From NCBI RefSeq assembly GCF_000341285.1, contig NW_005178472.1, positions 62,001 to 126,000 of the forward strand: a DNA stretch of 64,000 bases, in the 5' to 3' direction. This stretch comes from Galdieria sulphuraria (lineage: Eukaryota; Rhodophyta; Bangiophyceae; Galdieriales; Galdieriaceae). Below are positions 10,410 to 21,549 of this stretch, piece by piece. A model generated the notes under the pieces. It saw nothing but the letters and a program-made list of their open reading frames with translations. It ran no database searches and had not been told where the DNA came from. Made by a program: the position numbers and the translations under genes. Numbering within the stretch: the stretch's first letter is position 1; each line of letters begins with the position of its first letter.

Positions 10410-11732
10410 ATGTCAAGCTTTTGTCGAGACGTTGCCGAAATGAAGCATAGTATTCTCGTGAATGAATCGAGGCCCAATTCGGAGAAAATTCGTTTTCAGT
10501 GGAAGCAGTGTTTGTTGGATGTTATGGTCGTTTGGAACAGCGATGGCGTTGTTGACGAAGAACCTAATGGTTTACGGTGTGAAGAAGAAGCGAACCGTGA
10601 AGATGAAGATTCTTATTATGGATTTCACGAAATTGCTGCAGCAAATCCCAAATATGGTGCAAAATGCGGTGACGAAAAGCGCCTCAAGGACTTGGAAAGA
10701 AGCTTTAGGGACGTGCGATTTCACTTGCCGAGGAAGAACCGTGAAGTCGGTTCTCCCGACTCAAGTGCACAGTGGGAGGGCGTGAGTAATGAAGTTTTTC
10801 CCAATTTTGTAGTTAATGCAATACGAGGAGCACGTCATTTTGTGACCGAAATAGAATATGAGATAGATAATAAGAAATATACTTGGAACTCAAGGGCTCA
10901 CAGGAAACAGTTGTATATGAGGAATGCTGGGTATTTCAAGGATTACAAGTTTCAGTGGAAGTACTGGTTACAGAAACTGAAGAAGATTTCTGTTTGGGTA
11001 GGTATTTTATTTACTATCGGCTCAGCAATTTTTGTTACCAGTACAGCTTTGGAATATTCAATGGCTATTTATCAAAGCTACGTATTGTTTCAAGTATTTA
11101 TCGGCTGGCCTTTTTTTGGTGGTGCCATGTTTTACTTGGTTGGTGCTTATGCCAACTTTCTTGAAGTGATCAATGCCCCAGACGTTCACCCTGTAGAAGA
11201 TGACATAGAATCACTGAGAAAGGCAGCAGAGAGATACAGGAGGCGGCATAAGTACCGTTGGTTTGGTTGGTACCCTTACAGAATTGATTATCTTGCTTCT
11301 CTCATTCAGCTGATTGGTGCTGGTTTATATTCTATCAACTGCTTTGTGGGAAATGGCAGCACAGCATTTACTTTGAGTTTTTGGGAAACAGAGTTTTTAT
11401 ACTGGCTGCCAGATACCTTAGGGTCTATTTGTTTTGTGGTTAGTGAATATATGTTTTATGTTGAGTATTCGCACGGCTGGTGGTGTTGGAATCCTAAAGA
11501 CGTATCCTTTTGGGCAGTCTTTTTAAATGTTTGGGGTGCAGTTGGTTTCTTATTGGATGGCGGTTTTGGTTTTGGTTCCTACGCGTTTCCACCGGATTCT
11601 GTTTATGCATATATTGCGACGAATTTGACTTTATTGATTGGTTGTATATGTTTTTTGATTGGTTCATTTTTACTGATTGTTGAACAATCTGGACCGGACG
11701 CTACTCTTTTGCCTGGTTTAGTGAAGGACTAA
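10410..11732 (+). CDS. Multi-pass membrane protein of unknown function
   Basis: This is a 440-residue intact frame without introns. The first ~190 residues are hydrophilic and acidic. About six to seven hydrophobic segments follow in two similar blocks: VWVGILFTIGSAIFVTSTAL, the SYVLFQVFIGWPFFGGAMFY region, YLASLIQLIGAGLYSINCF, then DTLGSICFVVSEYMFYVEY, FWAVFLNVWGAVGFLLDGG and LTLLIGCICFLIGSFLLIVE. The blocks share a WxxGxxxFxxGS pattern, suggesting internal duplication. I do not recognise a characterised family; the layout resembles uncharacterised bacterial YrhK-like and fungal membrane proteins. A W/Y/G-rich segment (HGWWCWNPKDVSFW) faces one side of the membrane. Confidence 0.8.
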   Translation: MSSFCRDVAEMKHSILVNESRPNSEKIRFQWKQCLLDVMVVWNSDGVVDEEPNGLRCEEEANREDEDSYYGFHEIAAANPKYGAKCGDEKRLKDLERSFRDVRFHLPRKNREVGSPDSSAQWEGVSNEVFPNFVVNAIRGARHFVTEIEYEIDNKKYTWNSRAHRKQLYMRNAGYFKDYKFQWKYWLQKLKKISVWVGILFTIGSAIFVTSTALEYSMAIYQSYVLFQVFIGWPFFGGAMFYLVGAYANFLEVINAPDVHPVEDDIESLRKAAERYRRRHKYRWFGWYPYRIDYLASLIQLIGAGLYSINCFVGNGSTAFTLSFWETEFLYWLPDTLGSICFVVSEYMFYVEYSHGWWCWNPKDVSFWAVFLNVWGAVGFLLDGGFGFGSYAFPPDSVYAYIATNLTLLIGCICFLIGSFLLIVEQSGPDATLLPGLVKD

Positions 11733-11891
11733 GTTCAATTCATGCTGTCATTATATAAGAATTGAAATGATAGTGTGCAAATTCTGTACTCCATTTGAAA
11801 TGTTACTTGATATTTTAATAGTGTTTATATTAAAATGCTAATGGAGCATCCAAAAATAGACACAACTTCACATTTACTGGCAACTTGTATT

Positions 11892-13917
11892 TTAGTCAAC
11901 ACGAATAGAAGAGTATATCTTTCGAGTGAACCAAAAGCAACAACGAAAACCAAGAAAGCCGGCAACCAATGTAAACGAAATAGATGCAATGACCATGTAT
12001 CCTACATACACTAATACTGATAACAAATCGATTCCCTCGAACTCTGGTTGAGTCAAAAGATAAAATATGCTATATAGAAACACATATAACCCAGAAGAAC
12101 CCGCACAAAAGAATGAGTAAAACCACCAACGGTAGTCTTCACTGCACAACTTTAGATAACAAAGAACTACACTGATCTCCATGGAAGTTATCATAAACAC
12201 AATAAAAACTGCTGACAAAAAGCCAAACATGTAATAGATTTGATTCTGCCAAAGACTGCCCAATATAAATACCAGCTGAATAAAAACGGAGCCAAAAGGA
12301 AGAATTCCTCCAATCAAACAAGTGAAGACTGCCCCGCTGTACCAGGGTTGTGGAGGAATCTTTCTCGGAATCTGGTTAGTACGACAGGGAAAAGTATAAC
12401 AGGTTCTCCTTAAGCCAATATATGCACCGGTTATTGCCAAAGGGATCGAGATACCAAACCAAAGGAACAATAAAAGAACTAGAGTTGAAAAAGGCACTGA
12501 AACATGGGACTGTGACAACCAAATAAGAAAATTCAAGATAAAAAATACTGAGAAAACACATCCTGGAAAAATGAGAGCAGTTCCTAACACCACTCTTTTA
12601 ACAAAGATCCCTCCAAGTGATTTGTATAGCCTTGCAGAAGAATATCCTGCAACTGCGCTGGTCAAGACCCATAATGCCACCATACAGCTTAACAATGCAC
12701 CACGATTAGCTGGTGACAGGAAACCAAACAATGCAAAAAGCAAAGTAATGATCGCGATTACAAGAACTTGTGCTCCATTCCCAACAAGAATACATAATAC
12801 AGAGGAATACGGTGGAGGTCGAAACACATCCCCGTGTAACAACTGGTAACTTGTTATCAAATATATCATATAAAATCAAAAGTGACTTACTTTCCATCCT
12901 ACTTCCTCCTGAAAGTCTTCATCGTCTGAAAGTTGATTATAACGCATAAAGTCTTTGTGAATTGTTCGAAACAATATCATAGCGACCATTCCAGAAAGAA
13001 ACAAAGTGATCAGTAACGAATTGATAATAGAGAACCACTGAATCTGTTTCTGTTCTTCAGTGGCACTCAAAAGAGGATCCCATCTAGTTGCCCATCGAAT
13101 TGGGCTTTCCTCAAACACAATATCATAAGTATAGTACATTCGTTTCCCAACTAAAGCCTCAAACGGTTCTGGGGATAAAGGACAAAAACCTGCACTTCCC
13201 GGGTTGTCCCTGTGCGTCATTGACACAGGCTCTACTTCAAACCCAACAACTCTATAAACGTCCTGAAGATCAGAGGAAACCATCGATGACGGCCTATGAT
13301 ACAAAATTTTAAGCCGTAGATGATTGTTCACGTAAATTTTCTTGTCCTCTCGAAACCCTATTTGATATCCAAACTGATAACTAAATCAAAGTTAAACGAC
13401 AATCAATAAAACGCGCGCCAACTTACACATTCTCACCAGAAGGAGTCTGCTTCTTGACAACTAGAGGCATGTTATCCAAATTAAGTCTTGCCCTATACTC
13501 CCTCTTCACAAGACGTTTAAGACGAGCAATATCCCTTTGTTCAAGAAGTTTCTCACACAAGACTTTACAGTCTTCGTTCTTCAACATGCTTATCTCAAAG
13601 GCAGTACTCTTAGCACGTTCCCCTAAGAAAAGCTTACTTTCAAGTTGAAAATCACAACAAGGCAAAAAATCTTAAAATACTTGTCCAATATTTAGGGTTT
13701 TCTCCTTCTCCTCAGTAGGTTCACAGAAAGGCAAAAAGTAAAAGTCATAAGGAACGTTGCTTCTTGCTGAAGTGAGTTTATTAGCGAAAACTTGAAGTTC
13801 TGCGCCTTCAGGGTAGTCTGTTGGAGCAACTCCAGGCAAATAAAACCCATTTGAAAAGCCAAACACGACTATCAAAAACAACAACGAGCAAAGAACTTTC
13901 CTTGAGGCTCTTTTCAT
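11892..13917 (-). CDS. Transmembrane 9 superfamily member (nonaspanin, EMP70 family)
   Basis: Nonaspanins are Golgi/endosome membrane proteins with a lumenal N-domain and nine membrane segments. The start at 13917 gives a signal peptide (MKRASRKVLCSLLFLIVVFG) followed by FYLPGVAPTDYPEGAELQV, the conserved mature N-terminus. Later blocks are DFYFLPFCEPT, the FGYQIGFRED region, ATRWDPLL, SGMVAMILFRTIHKDFMRYN, LHGDVFRPPPYSSVLCILVG and LSPANRGALLSCMV. The C-terminus KIYSSIRVD is a variant of the KXD Golgi-retention signal. Introns fall near 13670, 13385-13430 and 12850-12890. An upstream Met at 13962 is possible but would bury the signal peptide. The gene follows the RsmE-type gene on the same strand after 34 bp. 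Confidence 0.93.
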
Positions 13918-13951
13918 GTAAACTGCCAATTCAATTCGGATTTTAATGTCT

Positions 13952-14839
13952 TTAAGAAACATTGGAAAATATTAGCGACGCCAGAACAGTAGCGGCAGTT
14001 TCAACTCGGAGCGTATATCTATTGAGTTTCACGAAGTTGGCACCTAGATCGGAAACTGTTTGTTCCTCTTCAGGTGTGAGTCCACCTTCTGGACCTATCA
14101 ACCCGAGAACTTTGGTAGGTTTCATTTGAGGAACTGAGGACAAAAAGGGAGCAGTTGTGGAGGCCACATAAACTTTATCCCAATGTTTCGTACTTTGTTG
14201 TTTCCACATGATATCGCGAAATGATTGTTCACTTTCGATTAACATCAGATTGTTGCGACAACATTGCTTACAAGCTGCTATGCAAACCTTACGCCACCTC
14301 TGCTGTTTTCCACGGTCAACAACAGAAGGTTCGTAGTTAGTTCGTTCATATCGAACAGGTATAAGTGAATCAACACCAACTTCTGTGAGCTTCTCAACAA
14401 GCCAATCTCCACGTTTCCCTTTAGGAACTCCAACACCAATAGTTAACTTCACGTGTTCTTCAGCTTCAACTGGGGTCCAAGACCGAATAAGAATCTTCGC
14501 AGACCGTTGATTATCTTTAGAAAATCCCAAAAAGACAGCTCTGCCGACATATCCTGAACCATCGAACACTTCCAAGGCTTCATTTTCTCTCACTCGACGA
14601 GCTTTCAAGTGCTGAGTTTCCTCTTCTTCTAAATAAAGAATGATTCCTGAATTAATGTTTCTAAAATGGTTACTAGTCGCTTTTTCTGGAGAGTCTCCTA
14701 TAAATACTCGTGACAACGAAGCGACGATACAGTGACGGCACAAGGCAGACTTTGAAGGTTTCCTTGGCCACCGAGAAAAGAGATAGTTACGTTGGAAAAT
14801 TTTATAGAAAGTTACTCCGGTAGGAATCCAAAGAAGCAT
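13952..14839 (-). CDS. 16S rRNA (uracil-1498-N3)-methyltransferase, RsmE type, organellar
   Basis: This 295-residue frame has no introns. After an Arg-rich leader of about 45 residues, likely an organelle transit peptide (RNYLFSRWPRKPSKSALCR), comes a PUA-like domain with EEETQHLKARRVRENEALEVFDG. The SPOUT knot of RsmE follows: GVPKGKRGDWLVEKLTEVG, the AACKQCCR region, GLIGPEGGLTPEEE and LRVETAATVLASL at the C-terminus. The family methylates U1498 of small-subunit rRNA using S-adenosylmethionine. A leader on a bacterial-type enzyme points to the plastid or mitochondrial ribosome. The TM9 gene begins 34 bp downstream. Confidence 0.92.
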   Translation of the reverse strand: MLLWIPTGVTFYKIFQRNYLFSRWPRKPSKSALCRHCIVASLSRVFIGDSPEKATSNHFRNINSGIILYLEEEETQHLKARRVRENEALEVFDGSGYVGRAVFLGFSKDNQRSAKILIRSWTPVEAEEHVKLTIGVGVPKGKRGDWLVEKLTEVGVDSLIPVRYERTNYEPSVVDRGKQQRWRKVCIAACKQCCRNNLMLIESEQSFRDIMWKQQSTKHWDKVYVASTTAPFLSSVPQMKPTKVLGLIGPEGGLTPEEEQTVSDLGANFVKLNRYTLRVETAATVLASLIFSNVS

Positions 14840-16060
14840 GATATAAAAAAGGAGTTGCTACCGAAGTTGTGTATATATTTGCTTCACGTCTCTTCTTTAC
14901 ATTAAATGTGTTACAGGCGATAGAAAAATATTAAAATAGCAAAATAGTTGGACTAGTTGCTTATTTCATGTGAGAACAAACGAAGAGTCATCGCAAAAGA
15001 AACAGTTTTTATTTGTATACTTATTGTTAGAAAATGTCACAAAGAGAATCCAAAGGATGATCTTGAGCATTCACTCCTTTTTCTGTAAAGCCTTTAGTGA
15101 GTTGCGGTCGCCTTTTTCTGTTTCTAGAAACAAAAGTATACAAATGCTTTGAATGCGCGAGATTTATTAGACCTTCATTTTCAGTTTTCTTAAAGTTTCC
15201 GCGTAGTTGAAAGTGCTGTAGTTTTTCCCTGCAGAGTTGTATTGACGGGAGATTTTTTTTGAACCTTGTTACTCTTATTTTTCTCCTCTCTCTCGAATCG
15301 AGTGCTGAACTTGCTACTTTGAACTAAAAGTTATTCTCTTTTACCACTTTTGCTTTTTTTTTCAGGACAGCAACATTGAACTCCTGCGACTATCCTTTTT
15401 TTACCTGTCACTTCGTTGTTTATCGCGAATCGGACTTAAGTTATTGTCTTCACTTGATTATGTCAGAAAAGCCTGCTTTATTTTGTTTAAGGAACTTATG
15501 AGAAGGAATAGGACTACCTTTATCGAGAACTTTTGTGATTGTTGAAGCGAAGTAGGGCAAAGCAAACAGTGAGGGAGCTTTAAGTTGCTTGCCTATTACT
15601 TGGATACAAATAATCAACTGCTAGCTGTATTAATATGTTCATAGCTCACAATTGAATGGAAGCTTTCTTAAACAATATACAATAGCTTGGTCGATTATTT
15701 TTCAGCAAACTAATCGAGTCAGTTTTTAGAACACTCGTAGAAGATAAAATTCGAATCTCTCGTCTACTAAGAGTAGTATTCGACATCCTTTGTTGCTAGT
15801 TCTTTATGTTTTGAGTCGAATCTCTTTGTAAATTCTTTGTGCTCCTTTGGATAATGTGTCTACCGGTCTCCTTTCAAAATATCTAAGATTGAAGTGCCAT
15901 TCTTCATACAACTCACCAGCAATAAAGGCAGTGCTTTTGAACTTTTATCCTCATTCTTCTCCTTTACGTTCTTCAAACGAAATCAACAAGACTTTTTGAG
16001 CCAACGTTCCTTAAGAATATCTCAACGTCAAATTGGATAAATCAACATTGACGTGTCTTC
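14840..16060. other. 1.2-kb divergent intergenic region with inverted repeats
   Basis: This region lies between the starts of the RsmE-type gene (minus) and the TspO-like gene (plus) and contains no convincing open frame. It holds the inverted pair ATTTGTATACTT (near 15010) and AAGTATACAAAT (near 15136), and a perfect 14-bp palindrome TGTTTCTAGAAACA at 15119-15132. A hairpin-capable stretch lies at 15751-15783. Several T-rich tracts precede CAG (for example 15351-15364), which could be acceptors of a 5'-UTR intron. At over 1 kb it is unusually long for this gene-dense DNA. Confidence 0.5.
15119..15132. repeat. Perfect 14-bp palindrome
   Basis: The sequence TGTTTCTAGAAACA is its own reverse complement. 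Its core TTCTAGAA fits the inverted nTTCnnGAAn unit of a heat-shock element. A regulatory role is inference only. Confidence 0.45.
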
Positions 16061-16843
16061 ATGTTCGACTGGCATTTTGTCGGATATCACTTTTTTGCAG
16101 ACGTCTGTTTGTTGTTGTTCATTCTTCGGGTCCTTTCGTGGATTCAACAGCTCTCTTGTGAAGTGACACATTTAAGTTCTTCGTGTCCTACGTTGGAAGT
16201 ATGGATGGAGAGAGTCTCTTCTATGGTCCCCTCTTCCACCCTCAGGACTTTGGGTTTTCAAAGGAGCTCACTTGTTTGTGTGGACACTTGGAAACCTTCT
16301 ATTACAGTGTCACTGTTATTATGGAGTGGAACTATATACGGTAGTAGCTTCATACTGCATCTTCCATCCTTATGGAGAAAAAGAGTTCAGCTATCGCACC
16401 CTTTTGTCCCTTTAGATCCCTGTTGGTATGAAAATTTGAGAAAACCAAAGTGGACGCCACCTTCCGCTTTCTTTGCAATAACCTGGATTTTCTTAAAAGC
16501 GCTTCAAAGCTATGCGTTCGCACTATTATGGGAAGCTTCTGGCAGGACGCCTTTTTCCAGTGTCATTCTGTATAAAGTCTGCTATTTGGTGCTGTCTGAT
16601 TTATTCAACCAAGTTTTCTTTGTTCAACACGATATCTTTGGCGCATTTGTGATTCTTTTGTGTATGATTGGCGTGTTGATTGTTATTCTTATGGAAAGTT
16701 TTCGTCGAGTATATCTCGCTGGGTTACTGCTCTGCCCGTTGTTTTTATGGATGACGGTAGCCTTGATATTACAGTCTCATATATTAGTACTGAACAGAAC
16801 TTCAACAAACTCCTCAAGTGAAAGCAGAAGTAAGACCAACTAA
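16061..16843 (+). CDS. TspO/MBR-family (translocator protein) membrane protein
   Basis: This 260-residue frame has no introns. The TspO signature is clear around residues 127-155: WYENLRKPKWTPPSAFF then ITWIFLKALQSYAFALLW, matching the W...L.KP.W.PP...F...W pattern of the family. Further hydrophobic segments follow (YLVLSDLFNQVFFVQHDIFG, AFVILLCMIGVLIVILM, YLAGLLLCPLFLWMTVAL), for about five membrane helices in the core. The N-terminal ~100 residues add one or two hydrophobic segments and are longer than in bacterial TspO (~160 residues). TspO proteins bind porphyrins and are linked to tetrapyrrole and stress handling in plastid or mitochondrial membranes. The 3' end converges on the isoamylase gene with 67 bp between the stops. 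Confidence 0.8.
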   Translation: MFDWHFVGYHFFADVCLLLFILRVLSWIQQLSCEVTHLSSSCPTLEVWMERVSSMVPSSTLRTLGFQRSSLVCVDTWKPSITVSLLLWSGTIYGSSFILHLPSLWRKRVQLSHPFVPLDPCWYENLRKPKWTPPSAFFAITWIFLKALQSYAFALLWEASGRTPFSSVILYKVCYLVLSDLFNQVFFVQHDIFGAFVILLCMIGVLIVILMESFRRVYLAGLLLCPLFLWMTVALILQSHILVLNRTSTNSSSESRSKTN

Positions 16844-16910
16844 TTTCAATGCTTTCAAACAATGAATAATTTGCTTTATTCAACAACTCCATGAGCTCAA
16901 CTGGAAACGA

Positions 16911-19751
16911 CTATTCTGTCAGCATGTCTGCACCAGACGTGCGATCATTATCTGTGTTCGACTGATTATCGTCCAAGGGCATGGCAATCAAACTTTCCCA
17001 ATACTCCTCGAGTTCTTCTAAATCTGCAGAAACAAGGGACTCCATACTGACGGGTCGCGTAAGAATACTAGAAGAGTTAAAGTATTGACTGATAGCCATG
17101 TTGTTTGATGTCGATGGCTCTCCACGCACCACTTGTTCTGGGTCGACTGTGTGCAAAGCGAGAGCAGAAAATGGAACCATACAATACTTTGAGTTGGAAT
17201 CTAATAATACAGTATCACTTTCTTCAGGACTCCAAAAGTCGTTTGGAGATGGAAGATTTGTATCCACTATTCTTAACCACATTCTTCCCTCAGGAGCACT
17301 TGGAATTTGCACTTCATAAGAATTGGAGGAAGAGTTAAAAGCAACATAAATGGATGCCCTTCCATCCTTTGGATTTTTTAAAGTGAATGCTAGAAAACGT
17401 GAGGTATTTGACCAGTCAGGATGGTCTATTCGATATCCATGCCATTGTACATCGCGCCAGCTCATAAATTGTCTTAACCGAAGCAGTCTATTTGCTTGAC
17501 GCCATGCAAACGCCATTCGAACAAATCGAAGAAAATAATCGTGTCTCTGTTCCGCTTCTTCACCGAAAAGTAAATAATTCAATTCATTGTCGAAGCACCA
17601 AGTATTATTATTCCCAAGCTTTGTATGACCATACTCGTCGCCCATAGTTATCATGGGAACACCACGCGAAACCACCAAGGCAAGAATAAAATTCCGAAGT
17701 TGTCGTCTACAAAATATTGAGAATTCCTTAACCGAATATTGAGGATTACAAATACCGTCTCAAAGAATTCACATTCTCTGCATCTGTATCTCCTTCTACA
17801 CCGCAGTTCCAAGAAATATTATCGTCAATACCATCAGCATTACCAGCTTCATTGGCCTCGTTATGTTTCGTGTCGTATGCAACCAAATCGTACAAACTAA
17901 AGCCGTCGTGACAAGCAATAAAATTGACGCTGTGACAAGGACCATAAGCTCGCTTCGAGTAGAGATCAAAATATCCTCCAATTGCCTTGGCAAACTCGCG
18001 AACCTTTTCAAACAAATGTTGGACGCTGCTTTCTGTGAAATACTATAGTTCTTTCACTTACCATACCAGGAGTGCCTTTAATGAAGTGACGCACAGTATC
18101 TCGAAACTTGCCATTCCATTCCAACCAACAATCTCCGAAACTATTGAAGACATCAGCCATAAACGGACAGAACAAATGCGACAAGCTTACGGAAAACTCC
18201 CAATCAAATAGTTGGGAGAATCGAGCATCGCACCAGCATCCCAGGCTTCAGCTATAAGCTTCACACTCTTTAAAACTGGATCCTTTACAATAGCTTCCAC
18301 TACAGGAGGCCGTTTCAGAACAGTCCCATCCTGGTCACGACAAAGTATTCCAGCAGCATCAAAACCTATTGTTCATCAAAAGTTATTAGAAATTCTTTGT
18401 GCATATAAGAAGAAACACACGAAAGCCATCCACATGATATTCACTGACCCACCAACGCAGACTCTGAACAATGAGTTCCAAGACAATTGGATGATTACAG
18501 TTAAAGGTGTTTCCACAACCACTCAAGTTCGAATAGGGACCCTTCTCATCATGCATGTACCAAACATTAGCTGCATTCAGAAAATGGAATGGTGCAGAAG
18601 CATCCGCAGTATGATTGTATACTACGTCTAAGATGACTTCCATCCCTCTTCTGTGAATTTCTTTCACTAACATTTTCAGTTCTACACCAACTTTAAGAAA
18701 GTCTGTTGAATACTTGCACATGGGTCCAAAAAAACTTATTGGAGAATAACCCCAAAAGTTACAAAGACGTTCATTCGTGGTAGGTGAGTATTTCAGTTCG
18801 AGTTCATTAAATGGACAAAGTTCGAGCTCATTAAACTCCATGATAGGTAACAACTCGATGCAATTGACTCCAAGAAACTGCAAATAATCTAATCGGTCGA
18901 TCATTCCCAGAAAAGTTCCACGCTTTGCATCCAATACATTGCTCGAGCTGTGCATAGTGAATCCTCTAACATGTACTTCATATATGAAAAGATCTTCGTA
19001 TGAGAGTTGAGGGGGTTTGTCATTTTCCCAATCAAAATCGTCTACTTTTGGTTCCGAAATAAGTCCAAGACGAAAAGGAAACTTGACATCTTTCAAGGTC
19101 TTTAAACCTGGAAACTTGGAAGTAAAACTTGTTTCTCTATATTCACTTACAACCTGGCATAGTTAAATATCTCTCAACAAAGGAAATATATAAATATCAC
19201 ATTTTCACTACCTTAACCTCTTCCAATTCTCCTTCGTATACTTTCCACATATTTTTTGCACCTGAAACAACCCATTTGGCATAAGGATCCAGAATAATTC
19301 GTGGTACACCTTCTATCTTCAATCCATACAACGACCTTTCGGGTACATTGTATACTGTGCAGTGCCAAACATCTCCAGTCACATTAAAGTCTTCATCTAA
19401 AACTATCTCTGCAGCAATATCCTGAAGTAAACCTTGTGTACCACACTCCAAAGGGGGAAAGAGACATAGACGGACTCCTCGAGAACGACAAAACACGGCG
19501 AAGTTAAAAGCATTACTAGCAACACGTGAGACTCCAAATGGCTGAGGATTTCCTCTGCCCAGCTTTAGATTGGAGAAACCTGGAAACTTTCACAAGAAGT
19601 GAGTTTCCTATTCTTGATTTGCAAAAATACGTACTTCCTTAGCAATCCAGATACCAGGAGATGCGTCAACTGGAGGAACAGTCTTCCTCAAAAGACCGAA
19701 AGACTGTACTCTGTGTAGCTCAACAGCTTTTGAGGACTCCGCTCTTGACAT
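16911..19751 (-). CDS. Isoamylase-type starch debranching enzyme
   Basis: The enzyme hydrolyses alpha-1,6 branches; in red algae it shapes cytosolic floridean starch. At least eight exons join to roughly 800 residues from the ATG at 19751. N-terminal CBM48-like features come first (LKLGRGNPQPFGVSRV, the YGLKIEG region, ILDPYAKWVVSG). The GH13 barrel follows: YEVHVRGFTMHSSS, LGVNCIELLPIMEF, FWGYSPISFFGP, VILDVVYNHTAD. HVDGFR is spliced to FDAAG with the nucleophile Asp, then LIAEAWDAG supplies the acid Glu and NFIACHDGFSLYDLVAY the transition-state residues. GNNNTWCFDNELNY is typical of isoamylases. All catalytic residues are present. The C-terminal 40 residues are acidic and lineage specific. 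Some small exons (near 19130-19200 and 18020-18120) were placed by eye and may be off by a few bases. Confidence 0.9.
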
Positions 19752-20532
19752 ACCCAACTTTTGACAGCTCCACTAAAATTAAAAAGTTTGTATCATCGAC
19801 CGAAAAATGAATGGATTCCGACGACATTTTTAATCGATGGCTATCCAAAAGTTGAGTGTATTGTCGCATCTATTGAATATTCTAACATGGCTTGAGCAAT
19901 CTATTAATGACATCTTTGATCGAAGGCAATGTACTAATAAGAGAAACTAAAAACTAGAGTAAAAATTCTTGTCAATGCATAGCTCAAAGGGTTTGTAGAG
20001 AAAAATATTTCCTCCCCAATAGCTTGATAAAGTTGAAAGGTAAAACTTTCAGTGCAAAAAGTAAGATATTCCATAAGGATACTGAGTTGTTTTTAGAATG
20101 AAGGAAGAAATATAGCTCACGTCAATCTTGAAAATCAAGATCCTAGTCCGTTCGGAACACGACTCAAAAAAATTACTGAAAGCATGGACAGCTTCTCGTG
20201 CTAGAATTGGGTTTCGACTATATTCAAAGCTCAATTATAATCAAGAAAACATTGCTTATTATTGAGACGCACATTGAAAACTCTTCTATCTAAAATGTTC
20301 ATATTGAATGGATCGTTGAAGTTCGGCAGGTTGAAGAATAGAATAAAGCAGGGAAGCGTGATAAAGAAAATATTTACCAGTCAAATGTTTTCCATAAACA
20401 AATAAAGCCTATTCGTGCAATTTGTAAAACTTTAATTTTCAACAATACATCTCAGACTCTTATTCCATTTCGTATGCTGCCAACATCATCATTCTTTACG
20501 CCAATTCTTTTAGTTGTGTGGTAATAATCGTT
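19752..20532. other. 781-bp divergent intergenic region isoamylase / fibrillin
   Basis: The region separates two divergent starts. I see no open frame with protein-like content beyond chance, and no strong repeat or RNA signature. It presumably carries both promoters. Confidence 0.4.
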
Positions 20533-21549
20533 ATGTTACGCAAGTCGTTTTCGTTCTTTTCTGTTTATCTACAGTATTCTAGTTGTAAGAGTCCACTGCA
20601 AAAGAAAGTAGAAAGAACGTTGTGGAGATCTTTTTTGTCAACCTATCAACGAAGACTCTTTGCTGTAGCACCACCAGTTGATGTTCTTAGACTCTCCTCA
20701 CAAAATCGAAAGCCTTGCTCCTTAGGCTTGTGGAATCTCAAGTCAACATACTCAACACATGGTGAAGGGAAGGAGGGAAACGTGCCATATTCAGGAGATG
20801 GCAAAGAAGAACCTCAGTCTTCGTCGGACGCTTCTTATAAAGGCACAGACAAAGAAAGTTCAAATAATGGTTTTTCCAAAGCTGGGTCAGGCAAGTCTGA
20901 AACATGGAAAATGAAAGTACGTTTATTACAGTACTGTTCTTCTACAGATAGAGGTCAAAACGCCAGTCACAAACAAAGACTAGCTATCGAGGAGTTGGCT
21001 TCTTCGCTTGAAACGTTAAATCCTACTCCAAACCCAGTAGAGGCAACCCAAATGGACGGTTGGTGGTATTTAAGTTATGTTTCAGAAAAATTTTATGCCA
21101 CAAACGCACTTCTTGCTGCTGCTTCTATCACTCCTTTGGTTTCTGTGGGTCAAGTCCGACAGCAAATTTCAATTGCTAGTGGTGAACTCACCAATGAGGT
21201 TGACTTGATTCTGTTTCCGAATATTACTGGAACTTTAGTCACCAAAGCAAGGATCAATCCTTTAGATGGTGAACGCTTGCAAGTCTCTAATGAAACCACT
21301 ACAATAAGAGGGAAATCTATTGGCGAACAGTTTGATCTTGGTAGTCTAAAACTGGACATTCCCGTTGATGAACTGATACGGAGACTCAAAGGCACTAGTC
21401 CGGAGTCGTTCCTGGACACATATTATGTAAGTGACATTTTTAAAAGATGGCTAAATTTTCCTAAGTTTGTTTAGTTGGACGAAGACTTGAGAATAAGTCG
21501 TACACAAGGGGGTCGCTTATTTGTATTCACACGATTTGCAGAAGATTAA
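20533..21549 (+). CDS. Plastid lipid-associated protein (PAP/fibrillin family)
   Basis: Exons 20533-21426 and 21475-21549 join to 322 residues. The long N-terminus (~150 residues) is Ser/Arg rich at first (MLRKSFSFFSVYLQY, TYQRRLFAVAPP) and then low-complexity, consistent with an organelle leader plus linker. The lipocalin-like PAP domain follows: LAIEELASSLETLNPTPNPVE, MDGWWYLSYVSE, then VDLILFPNITGTLVTKARI. It ends in LDEDLRISRTQGGRLFVFTR, the diagnostic C-terminal motif, which is only seen after splicing. Fibrillins bind hydrophobic molecules at thylakoids and plastoglobules. The true start could be an ATG upstream in another exon, but the one at 20533 keeps a plausible leader. Confidence 0.88.
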
